A DNA stretch of 64,000 nucleotides from the NCBI GenBank assembly GCA_025174535.1, contig JALBUN010000048.1:1612001-1676000 (forward strand), read 5' to 3'. The notes under the pieces are model-generated. The model did not search any database and was not told the DNA's origin. It was given only the letters and a program-made list of their open reading frames with translations. Position 1 is the first letter of the stretch. The number at the start of each line of letters is the position of its first letter. Positions 33,043 through 43,930 of the stretch are shown one piece after another. The translations under genes were made by a program, and so were the position numbers. The stretch comes from Cantharellus purpuraceus. Lineage: Eukaryota > Basidiomycota > Agaricomycetes > Cantharellales > Hydnaceae.

Positions 33043-36000
33043 TCATCGTGGCTTGTTCGCCCTCAATACCATCTCTTCTAAAGTAATTGCGCGATAGTCA
33101 TCGCCCTCAGATGCCCACACGGCGTCGTCCAGAATGAACACCAGAACCCCACCTTTGCCATCCACACTGGACGACACTCTGAATAATGCCATACGTGACC
33201 TCTCATGAATTCTGCCCGTTGGGATAAAGAGTAGATCGTGCGATGCCGCAAACTCCTCCACGATGGAACGGAAAGTGATCTCTGTTGCACGCGGTGCCGG
33301 CCGTGTGTTGGGCGTGCCTTGACGCGAGTTATTTGTCACTCCCGAAGGTACGATGTGATCAGGCCGAGCAAGTTTCGATGCCGCCTCAGGGCCAAGTTCA
33401 TACGCCTTATTCATAAGCTGCAGTCCGCGTGTGAATCCATGCACAACTCCAGGCAAGCCGAGCACCTCCTGCGGAAATGTGCCTTTCCAGAAATCATACC
33501 ATTGCGCAATTTCTTCAAAGCTGGCGTTTGGCTGGATAAGCCAGACGTGAAGCACATCGAGCCATTTTGGAAAAAACTCTATCTCGAGAAGTTGTGAGAA
33601 CATCGAGGAGGCAAGAGCCGACCGCCAGGGTAAAACAAGTTCCAGAGGCGCCATGTCTTGCTGACGGGGGTTGACCTTGAAATCTTCTCGGAGCGTAACT
33701 CCAAGTTTTGGCACAACATACTTGAGCATAATTGCACTCCAATCTTTGCTACCAAAAACCTAGAGGCTGTGAGTATCCCTATGGCTGTATGACCTAGCTA
33801 GGTGCCACCCACATCTTTCCAGGCAAGCAGGTCCTGCGGTACACCATCGCTTACTATCCACCCCCTCAACAGTGATTTCACCTTTCGCTTGGCTTCACCA
33901 AGGAGCTCCTCTATTCGGAGACCAACATGTGGTAGCCATGGAAATATGATCGTCTGTAGGGCTGGTCCACTACCATGCGGCTGCCATTCCGCTATTCCCT
34001 TTTGGACTTTAGGGAGTACAAGCTGGTCAAGGACGTTGTCGCGAATAAAAGGAGGTAGTATATCAGACCACGCCTCGTACAACCGAATTGCCGGGTTTGC
34101 ATCTAGAGGTGACCAATCGTTGCTAATTCAATGAATCAGACCACCTACAGCTGTCTGTGCCTAGAAAACATACTTTATACACGAACGCACTTTCGGCAAC
34201 CATGTATTCCATAAGAGACTTTCGTAAGGCGTCATCGCCACATCCCTTATATGCCTCACAATTTAAAACGTCAAATGAGCGACTTCAAAACCCGGCCCAC
34301 TCACTGAACAACTGGCTTCATTTTGAGAATCCGTGCACCGTACACGTCTATCTCAAATGCAGCCTCCTCTCCTGCAGCTGAGATCTTCAGTGCACGTCTC
34401 CAGCGACGAAATATATTGACCAGAAGTGTAGGATCTTGAAAAGGTTGCCACGAAGCAAGCGATCGACGCACCTATCGCATACTCAGGACCACGCTCCACA
34501 TCATAATTCATACATACCACAGGGGCAATAGCTGAAACGACAATTTCGTCTAGCCCGTAACTGTCATACTCCACTCCGAAAACGGTCACAAGTTTCTCGA
34601 TATGTGGCGAAAACACGTCGAGCGAAGGCTCATAATCATTGCCGGAAAGCTGGGATTGTGCCTTGATCTCATCGACAATGAGATGCACATTCTGGAGCCT
34701 CGAAATCACTGCAGTAACAAGGCAATTTAAACAGCGTAAAAAAATTGAAAGACTGACTCACGGTCAGATTCCTCCTGAATTTTCCGTCTGAGGCGTAAAT
34801 CTTCAGTGTGAACCCAATTCCTACGCGCTTCAAGAGCCTTCGCCTCGCGCGCCAGTCCATCCAAGTCACTTTTTGCAACGTCGACAATCAGTCGTAAGTT
34901 ATGTCGCACCTCGGGAATCCGCATCGAATCAGTCGACGGTGTCCAAGATGCGGATGAAATGTTAGCGAGAGAAGATATTTCACGCATCTAAAATTGTTGT
35001 AAGATATTGCATGCCAGTTACAAGCAATCAACTTCGTAACAGACCTCGCCACTTGTGGCATCATAGATCTTGCCAATCCCATTTTCCTGAGCTTCGTGAC
35101 CCACTACACCCTGGACAATCTGCTCGTATGTCTGGTGTTCCACTCTCACTTTGGTTTTCCTTTTCCAAGCATCTGATTGGGTTTTTTGAATACCTTTGCT
35201 CTTCAACCCACGTTTGTGGGAGGAAGAGCCATCCTCGTCATCGCTCACAATCTCGCCTCGTCTAAAAGCATTCATTGATTAAGGGGAGGATGCAGATATT
35301 GGCATGACTCACCGCCTGGCTTCAGCCTTCGATTGAGCAGTTTTTTCCTTGAAGCCCTTGAACGCCAGGCCCATAGAAGGCTTCGGCCGTAGTTTGGTTT
35401 CTATGGGTGTGACGATCCCCTCCCCAGAGACTCCCAGACCAGAGCCCTGGCACTTGTCAGGAAGGGATAAAGATAACAAAGGGACAACTCACTGCCTGCC
35501 ACCCCATCTTCGCCATAAGTCTTGCACCAAACGAACCTTGCAGTTTAGTGAAATGTAACCTCTCTTCTTGGGACAGTTTGGGTGTGCCCAGACCGGGCGT
35601 ACTCCCTGTGGAATCCGAACCATTCCGCACAAACGAACGCTGAGGATGTTGGGGAGTAGGATCGGTTACTGCAAGGACTGATCCCTCGTTGTTAGAAGAC
35701 CCAAGCCCTTTGAAACCTATCCCTCTATGGGAAGAGAAACTAGACGAAGCGACTTCGTGTGCAGCGTCATTCGTCTGTCCTATTCCTTGATTGATGGAAG
35801 ATGAACCAGGAGCACCTCTTCTGGAACCTATTCCGCCGCGAGAAAGCATGCCAGGAGATTCGAAACGACGAGGGGCTGACCCCAAACCTCCAATGCCAAA
35901 GTGGGCTCCCTCGTCCTCTAGGTCCTCACGTATTTGAGGCTCAGGGGCTGGACTCGCTGCCAGAGGTTCCTCATAAGAGCCTTCATCTTCTTCCCCACCC

Positions 36001-36380
36001 CCGCCATCCCTTTCATCCTGTTCCTCGAGTGTTTCGTCTATCTCCATGCGTTTCTTCTCACCTGTCACAAAAGAGGGTGCCCTACAGCACGGATCAGTGC
36101 ATCTACATAGGTAGTGGGCGCCATGCACTTACTGTGAGAAATGCAATGGCTTTTCCTTCCTAGCTGTACGCCCTCCAAACGCTTCCTCATCATCATCAAC
36201 ATTATCGAAGCCACCAACTCGACGTCTTTTTTTGTGCTGGTAAGGATCCTCAAATAAGCTGCGCTCTGCACGCGCATCAGGATCATCGTCATCGATTCTT
36301 TGATCATCCAGAACGTTTTCGTCAGAACCCTCGGAGGAGTCCAAGTCGTCTTCAAGGAATGTACGCTTCCGGCGAGCCAT
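33043..36380 (-). CDS. TFIP11/Ntr1 (Spp382) homologue, G-patch spliceosome disassembly factor
   Basis: Ten exons: 36380-36133, 36081-35493, 35446-35313, 35261-35045, 34987-34762, 34708-34518, 34471-34305, 34245-34174, 34122-33813, 33759-33043. Introns are 46-59 bp, GT-AG, and the sum gives 956 aa in frame. The N-terminus is acidic (MARRKRTFLEDDLDSSEGSD). The G-patch is at GARLMAKMGWQAGSGLG. The GCFC-type C-terminal half has WQPFQDPTLLVNIFRRWRR, NVLDQLVLPKVQKGIAEWQP, PKLGVTLREDFKVNPRQQD and QWYDFWKGTFPQEVL, as in human TFIP11. Family members recruit and activate the Prp43 helicase in the nucleus to take apart intron-lariat spliceosomes. All domains look intact. Gene shares a 173-bp divergent promoter with the NBR1-like gene. 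Confidence 0.93.
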
Positions 36381-36553
36381 GTAGTGGTTGCGAAGCGTGG
36401 GAATTTATAGTCACTTTTGCATTGTGGCGGTCTGTGCTAATAGTTGCTGACACGCCTATGCCGCCGGCCGACATACAGAGCTTCAGACACTAACGAGGTC
36501 GTACAGAGGTATACGTTGTGACTGCGACGCACAACTTCATACATCCAGTTACT
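36381..36553. promoter_or_regulatory. Divergent promoter between TFIP11 and NBR1-like genes
   Basis: Only 173 bp separate the two ATGs, which point away from each other, so both promoters and 5' leaders must share this space. It is GC-rich with CpG kept, in contrast to the repeats. No clear TATA box on either side. Confidence 0.7.
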
Positions 36554-39500
36554 ATGGCATTTTCAGACTTCGGTTCGACCACCTCGGTCCGACCTGACAA
36601 ACCTTTGATAGTCAAATGTACCTTTGACCAGAGGATGAAACGCATTACGTTCGCCTCCTCGCGCAACTGTTCCTACGATCTTCTCAGAGCAAGGGTGCGT
36701 ACCTGGAATGCGACTTCTGGCGACAGCTAGGTGAACTAGTTTACAGGTGGAGCAATGTTTTGCGCTCTCAGCAACGCCGTTCACCATTCGCTATAAAGAC
36801 GACGATGGAGAAGTCACAGACGTTACATCTGATGGTGACCTCACTGAAGCCATCCATTATTTCAATGTCGGGGACGATCCTCCCATGTCCTCTGCGTCTT
36901 CTGTCATTTCAGGAAGGAGCACGAGTGGACGAAAAGTTACCCTAAGGCTCACCGTGGTCGTGGACTATGAACTTAGCTTGTCAGATACAGCATCTTTGGC
37001 TAGTCTGGAGGAGTATGATGATCCAAATTCCAGTGATCTTACCCTGGCTAGGGAACCTTTGAATGGATATCACGATGGTTTCGATGTGGAGGACGATGCA
37101 GTAACTGTGAGCTCCCGCGATACAACATCTATCCCTCCCGGAGTACCGGCGCTACGGGTTGCATCCCAACAAAATCTACGTTCTCTTTCTCCCGTGCTAT
37201 CCGATGATTCACCACCTGCATCTTCTCCCGGAACAGCAAACGACCCTCGTACCAAACGGAATATCATTGAGTCCCCCACAGACAATGAATGGTTGAAGTC
37301 TGCGGACAATCAAGGTCACCCTATAATATCCCAGAACACATTTCCTCAATCTATGGAGGGTGTGCCCGCCGAAGGTTCAGATGCATTTGACGAGACACCC
37401 ACAGGTGTTTTCGATCGGCTTAAACAACTTGAGGGGGAAGAACTAGGAGACTCACACCCATCTCAGGATCCAAAGCGCCTGTCTCAAACGGAACGTGGAG
37501 TACAATGGCTTCGTGACCAAAACGTACGAGCTATTCAGTCCATGTTTGGAGCCCTTCCAGAACCCTCGCTATCTGGAGATACAGACTCTGTTGTATACGA
37601 GGAGGGGCCCGAAGAAGTTCTTGTTGGCGATCTTGCATTGCAACAGGACCCCCGTGGCAAATATTACTATACATACACATCCTCTTCAGGCGCTTCTCAG
37701 ATCCAGGAAGAGACGTCTGATCACCTAGATGGGAGCAGTGATGTGGATTCTATATTATCAAGGGACGTGCCCAGTCAACAAGAAGAACCATCACCTCACG
37801 GGCTCGCATGGCTAGCTGACCAACGAGCCCAATCATCCTCAATCTCTCCGACTCTTAATCCATTCACCAACACCTCTTCAGCACAAATTCACGAGCGATA
37901 TCAAATTCATCCGGATATCCCTGCGGAGGTACTCAAATTTGTCCCTGAACATCGTCTTCCATTGTTTCTCCCAGAGGAGGTTACCAACTGTTCCGCGTGC
38001 AGTCTCATGCTTGAGTCGTTCCGTTACGTGTGCACGACCTGTGGAGAGCTGGAGCCTCATTCCCGACATTCCTCACCTCCGTTGAACGGCAAGGGTAAGG
38101 GCAAGGCCGTGTCTTCCAACATAAACAACAATCCCTTCATTTATCGTTCTGACGCCCATCAAGCCACGACACCTTCACCGTCTTCATCCTCTTGGACACT
38201 GCTTGGGTCGTCTGAGCTTCCTCCTAGATCCTCTTCTCTCGTAGCATCACCGGGGAAACCAAGCATATTGTCCCAGAAGCCACCGATTGCATCATCGTCA
38301 CAGGATACTTTGTTCGTACCACCTTCAGGTCATCTGCTTGATTTGGAGTCAACAGGTTACGAGCTCTGCTCCAGTTGTATTGAGTCCGCGGGCGTGTTGC
38401 ATGCGTTAGAAGCAGGTGCCAGTACATCTCCACTCAGTCGCAGTCCAGTCTCATCTTCCCAGGAAGATATACGAGCCATCTTACATCTTCGGCGGACAGC
38501 ACCCAGAAGCAAAGGCCACATTCGTCATGCATACAGAGAGAAGGTTTGGGGTCGAGAAGGTTGGAAAGATGTTGGTGAGTGGGATATCACGCTCTTTGTT
38601 ACTGTGCATTCCTGATACTATGCTTGCTGGCAGAGCAAGATGACATTTCCGTGTGCTCCATATGCAATACCTCTTTGGAGATCGACAGGTTTAAATGTGC
38701 ATCCTGTACGAAATTTGACCTTTGCCGTGCGTGTTATAGGTGAGCATGATGCACTGTTCTTGTCATGCATGTTTCCCATTTCTGAGCCCTTGAAACAGTC
38801 AGGTGCATGAGATACATCCGTTGCACGCATTCCTTTCTGTCCCAGATCGATCCTGGTTGCGAAGCGATCAAGACAACGGTGCACCTCGTAGATCACTGGA
38901 TATGAATGGCGAGCCATGTTAGTACTGATCTATTTTACTGATATTTTGTGTGCCTTATACGAACTTCGTAGCATTGAAACATCCCGGAGTCAAATGTCAC
39001 CAGTACGTGCCACCCTGTCAAAGGAAACCTAGATTGACACTTTGAAGCTGTATGCTCGATATCGTTGGTGCGAGATTCCACTGCGCAGTATGTGATTCTG
39101 TCGACATTTGCTCCAACTGTGAGTCAGCTGGATTGCCTGGGAACTTAACATCACCGGATGGCGGACATGACTCGTCTCATATTATGATAAAGGTCCTTAT
39201 TTTACCCCTTACTCTTCCAACAGTTTTCTGACCCTACTGAAGATACCATATCCACTCGCATCCACGGAGGTGGAAACAGCGAGTAGACGCGCCATCTCCT
39301 TATGGCACGGTCGTGATCGCCCCGAATTGCAGAGTGTGCGACGGCGTTCTAGTTCACAAGATTCCTCTCCTGCACGCACTGTGGTAGGATCAAGAGCTGT
39401 CAATGGCATTTCACACTCAAGGTATGGAAGCTATGGTAATGAACACCATCTTCCTTGCCGTGCTTGTGGCATAGTATGTCCTGCTCATAGCCAAGCTATG

Positions 39501-40298
39501 GATATGTTAATGAGTACTACAGGCCATAGTGGGAATCAGATATCAATGTGCTTCCTGCCCGTCGTCACCATCTTCATACAGCCTCGTGCGTTAACCCATT
39601 TGTTGAGAAAATGAAATGAAACCAAGGGACACTCACGGCCTCAATAGTGTTCAACTTGCGAGATGAGGTCTTACGTGGTACATGACCCAAAGCATATTTT
39701 CATCAAAATTCCACGTGCGCTGGACCGTCCAATCCAAACACCTTATCCCCTTCTGCCTCCAACATTGTGGGTCCTATGGACTAAAGTAATTCACGGCTAA
39801 CAGTCAACACAGGTACAGCTCGCCCGCAGGCCTTATTGCAGGCCGGCGAATTGACCCTAGAGCTGATCCACGAGGTGTGCCGATACTTACATTGGCTAAT
39901 CATTCAATGACTGTGTAATATCGTTCGGTAGGCTATCTACAAACATTATACCATCGGACAGCCGTATGTGATCGTTGTATCGAACACATCCGAGGAATTT
40001 GGCTTCATTGCGCCTACTGTGGCAGCGATTTATGTGAAGAATGTGAAACGGTGGGCGCTCACGACAAGACACACGTGTTTCTGGTTTTTAAATCCATGGT
40101 ATGTTTGAGACTTATTCCTATGAAACTCCTATAATCATCGCCCTTAAGGTTGACATGGTACGTTTGGGGTATGTCCAGAATAAAACCTGTTTTCTTGAGT
40201 TTGGTAGCTAATACCACCTTTACAGGGAGATCTGCAATATCGATAATCCGTCGCAAAGCCCTCCTATTATTCCACATCCAGTATACTTGGCGTCATGA
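36554..40298 (+). CDS. NBR1-like protein: PB1 domain and five ZZ zinc fingers
   Basis: Thirteen exons: 36554-36694, 36747-38574, 38634-38739, 38799-38917, 38972-39002, 39048-39192, 39243-39473, 39523-39585, 39648-39766, 39813-39874, 39932-40098, 40149-40157, 40230-40298; sum 1029 aa in frame. The N-terminal PB1 domain has the basic KPLIVKCTF end and the acidic YKDDDGEVTDVTSDGDLTEA motif. A long disordered Ser-rich part follows. ZZ-type fingers: CSACSLMLESFRYVCTTC (with a ~100-aa insert before CSSC), CSICNTSLEIDRFKCASC, CHHCMLDIVGARFHCAVC, CRACGIAIVGIRYQCASC and CDRCIEHIRGIWLHCAYC. NBR1/p62-type proteins are autophagy cargo receptors. No FW (NBR1) domain or UBA was seen, so function is inferred. 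The 9-nt exon (Val-Asp-Met) and the last acceptor are the least certain joins. Confidence 0.85.
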
Positions 40299-40377
40299 AT
40301 ACAATGGACGATCTTTACTTTGTATATTACTTGCAACATTAGGACAATAGCGTCCAGCGGATGGCTGGGACAAACAG

Positions 40378-40990
40378 CTATCCTTTCTTGAAACCTGAAA
40401 AACATAAATGAAGCTGTCCATAAAATTTTTCAAAGAGTTGAAACCATTTACCTAGTCTACGTCGTTCGTAGAATAAGTCGGTTCGGCTGGCACCCAAATT
40501 GACGATCTTCGGGCAGCCATCTCTATCCTTCTCTAGGCGTGTGCACTCGGCACAATAGTACGCGTCAGATATACCTAATCTAAATTTGAGATTGATAGCC
40601 ATAAGCATAAGAAGTTTCAACGCACCTGGGGAACCACATATGATGCACCGCCCTCCATAAGTCCCAAAATTGCACTCATCGCATATGCGGACCAGTGTCT
40701 CTGGGCGGACATACGAATCGCAGACAGGGCTTGAATATTATGTGGATGGTCCATAAGAAACTTGCAGAAAGATAAGACTCCAAGTATACTCACCATTTGC
40801 CATCACATTTCTCGCACAATCTGCCTATAGCTAATCTATGCATGAGTGGCGAATACGACTAAGCTAGAACCCACTGTAAGACGCTCACCTATCCCAGGCT
40901 GACGACGACACATGATGAGATCTGTGAATTTAAATCAGATTTACAAATGTCGGATAGAAAGTTGTACTCACCAGGGTGATGTTTAGACAT
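40378..40990 (-). CDS. PHF5A/Rds3 homologue, SF3b subunit
   Basis: Six exons: 40990-40972, 40921-40889, 40830-40794, 40729-40626, 40574-40452, 40394-40378. The sum is 110 aa, the same length as human PHF5A. Order of motifs: [73 protein letters not shown] and [19 protein letters not shown], with C-terminal GFKKG. All zinc-binding cysteines are present. PHF5A sits in the SF3b complex of U2 snRNP and helps recognise the branch point. Tiny first, second and last exons and 50-64 bp introns are typical of Basidiomycetes. It converges on the NBR1-like gene with 79 bp between stops. Confidence 0.95.
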
Positions 40991-41310
40991 GGCTGTAACT
41001 GGTGTCAGGCGCGCGTTTGAAAGTCGGCAGACGACTAAGTGAGAGAGAGAGAGAGAAGCGCTTGTGCGCTTATTACCAAAGCTTTAGCTTTGGGTTCATA
41101 TATGAGGCCATTTTTTTCGGCAGTTTGCAAAATGTGCTTTGCTCCTGAGATGGCATGCTTCAGGGTGCAAAAATTGTACATAGTTGCCCACAATTAGTGA
41201 TATCTATGATATCTACCATCCCCTATCTGCTGATGACCACTTTTTCCTCATTGCATTTATCATCTACCTACATGGAGTCTCATAAGTCCTCTTCCATTAC
41301 TTTTGTTGGA
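40991..41310. other. PHF5A upstream region
   Basis: No gene. It holds the presumed PHF5A promoter, a short GA microsatellite (41041-41056), and a small perfect inverted repeat CCAAAGCTTTAGCTTTGG at about 41075-41092. Host-like CpG content gives way to AT-rich repeat sequence. Confidence 0.5.
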
Positions 41311-41647
41311 GTATTGAGGCCGATGAACACAGAAGCATAGTTGAGGTACCACAAAGTTCAACAGCTGCAAATACATATGCATAGTAGTCGAGTATGGCAA
41401 CACCCATTTTATTTTGCCCACCTGACTCAGTAGTATATAAGTTCAATATTGTTCTATTGGACACTTCAGTTGATTGCTCCCCGCACAACTGAAGTGTATG
41501 TCCCATTTCATTCTCACATGTCTAACTACATTAACCACAAGCTCTGTAGTTATATATCTAGGTAGCTACTGAATTTACAGTTGATTGCTCCCCACACAAC
41601 TGAAGTTTATATATCTAGTCCCTCTTTGCATCCATATCCCTTAGGTT
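41311..41647 (+). repeat. Probable 5' LTR and leader of a Copia element
   Basis: Precedes the Copia gag. Two near-identical 33-bp blocks around CAGTTGATTGCTCCCC occur at about 41467 and 41579, and the first is inside an inverted repeat (ACACTTCAGTTG / CAACTGAAGTGT). LTR ends could not be set with confidence. Confidence 0.35.
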
Positions 41648-42232
41648 ATGGGCCCCACTGAGCCTACAATGTCCACCTTCACTACTAGCAAAGATGAAAC
41701 CCTATTCCATGTTCCCAAGCTGGCAAACAATGGCTCAAACTGGGTTGCTTATAAAACACATATGATATATGCAATTGCTAGCCATGGACTGACTGATTGC
41801 ATTGAGGGGATGGCTGTGGCACCAGCACATCCAACCCTGAGCTCTACCAATGCACTCAAGTGGACCAAAGAGGACAGAAAGACCATATCAAACTACAAAG
41901 CTATATTTGACAAGTGGAACCAGCACAAGTACCTTGTGTGTGCCCAACTGGCTGCTAGCATTGAGGACTCCATGCTGATGAAGATTAGCTGCTGTGATAC
42001 AGCAGCTGACATGTGGAAGTCCCTCTGCAGTGAGTTTGAGGGAAAGACCTGCATGGTCCAGGTGGATCTGCATAGAAGGATGTTGGAGAAGAGGGCAAAC
42101 GAATGGGATGATATTCCTACTCACCTCGACTTAATCCAACACCTATACAAACAACTCTCTGGCATGGGAGCCCCACCCAGCAAAGACAACTACTCCCCCA
42201 TGATCATATTGTCATTACCTGAATCATATCAG
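41648..42232 (+). pseudogene. Ty1/Copia gag fragment
   Basis: From MGPTEPTMSTFTTSKDETLF the frame is open for about 195 codons with the Copia gag pattern: FHVPKLANNGSNWVAYKTHM, WNQHKYLVCAQLAASIEDS, TAADMWKSLCSEFEGKT, then LPESYQ. The gag continues normally for longer in this family, but A4 is inserted at 42233 and the rest is missing here. This is the only Copia sequence recognised in the window. Confidence 0.75.
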
Positions 42233-42759
42233 TGTTATGACTATATTCATTAATGCCTAGATCCCCATCCAATCCACTCAGATCCTGCACACATGAAATC
42301 TATACTCCATTTGGAAACCATCACATCTCCATTTAGTCTGTCCGATTGTTACTGTTGACTTGCTCACCTACCTCCAGTTCTGATTGATGCATCAGCATCA
42401 CCATAGGAACCCAGACATCCATCCCCATCAGACTCAGACATATTCATGTGAGGCCATTGGCCTTGGAGACCCATCACTGGAGTAACTATTATTAGATTTC
42501 AAATATGTATTTAAGTTGTATGACTGGGGACTTCATTCCCCAGTTTGAATATCAAATCACGCCTAGCTCCTAAGTCTGATCCAAACTATCTAAGTTGTAT
42601 TCCATCTTCAAAATCTCAGACACCAGTATTAGTGAGGGTGCAGCACATAAGCTGAAGCCAAGTCCATTCCAATTCCCACAACACACCCCAATCCCCACTC
42701 CGACTCCAACCCCAACTCCAACACAAGTTCCAACCACCAACCAGACCTAGTGCATAACA
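42233..42759 (+). repeat. A4 5' LTR
   Basis: 527 bp from TGTTATGACTATATTC to AGTGCATAACA. The 5 bp before it are ATCAG; the partner duplication is outside the window. Confidence 0.95.
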
Positions 42760-42819
42760 GTATATTCAAACTGCCATACTCACTTCTACCAATGCCATGA
42801 TCCACCACCAATTCCAAAC

Positions 42820-43930
42820 ATGCATGAACCATCAAGGTGCCTGCTCCCAGCATTGACACCATCCCCAAGGTCATCAAAGAACCGACAGGCCATGTAGAGG
42901 CTGTCAACAAAGAGGATGATACTCTGCCCTCCCTGAATTGGGCACAAGCCATCTCCCTGCTTGCCAGCAGCATCTGTACCCCACAAGCTCCTAAGTCCTG
43001 GACCAAGGTCCAGGCACCTGACCCTTTTGACAGCTCCAATCCATGCAAACTCCAACTATTCTTGGTGCAATGCCAGTTGAATTTCTGTGGCTGCCCCAAT
43101 GTGTTCACATCCAATTGGGTGAAGGTCACCTTTGCCATGTCCTATCTCAAGGGCACCGCACTAGACTACTTCAAGCCAGCACTCATGGACAACTCTGATG
43201 CAATATGGTCAGAGGACTACTCCAACTTCATCTCCAAACTCCAGACCAATTTTGGTCCTTACAACCCCAAAGCCAATGCTGAGAATGAACTTGATTGACT
43301 TTGGATGAAGGAAAACCACAAGATTGCAAAATACATTGTGAATTTCCAGCAGCTAGCTCTGAAGGTCCAATGGGGTGACACTGCACTCCAACACCAATTT
43401 TATGTTGGCCTCCCATCTCACATCAAGGACAAGATATCACATGTTGGTAAGCTGGATGCTCTGGTTAACCTTTGAAAGCTTGCCCAATCCATCGACACCT
43501 GTTATTGAGAATGTCAATCTGAGGTCTCCCGTGAAAATTCAACTAACAACAAGTCAGACAAATCATCAGACAAGACCCCAAAGTCCAACAAGGGGTCTGA
43601 TAAGAAGACCACCACCAACTCCAGCCAGAAGTCAAACACTGGTAATGCTGCCACTTCCGGTTCCAGTCAGAATAACTCTGGCTCCAGCAACAACTCTGGA
43701 GCTCACAAGAGTACTCCAGACCTCTCCACCAAGCTGGGAAAGGATGGCAAACTTACCCAGCAGGAATGCCAGTGTCACATGGACAACAACCTCTGTCTGT
43801 TCTGTGGAAAGCCTGGTCACCAAGCCAAGGATTGCAACAAGGCAACCTCGTCTGCTGCAAAAGCAAAGGGCCATGCAGCCAATGGTACAATGGACAAGTC
43901 TGACACCAAGGTGATGGACCAAAAAAAATA
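42820..43930 (+). pseudogene. A4 gag
   Basis: Starts near VPAPSIDTIPKVIKEPTGH. Includes TFAMSYLKGTALDYFKPAL and YIVNFQQLALKVQWGD, and an intact zinc knuckle CLFCGKPGHQAKDC near 43800. In-frame stops come from C-to-T changes, for example CTTGATTGACTTTGG here against CTCGATCGACTTTGG in A5 at 50039. It ends with TAG TAA after eight A (43921-43928). Confidence 0.9.

Noticed and set aside
34157..34381. Plus-strand open frames within TFIP11
   Set aside because: They lie opposite well-supported exons with consistent splice sites and show no domain.
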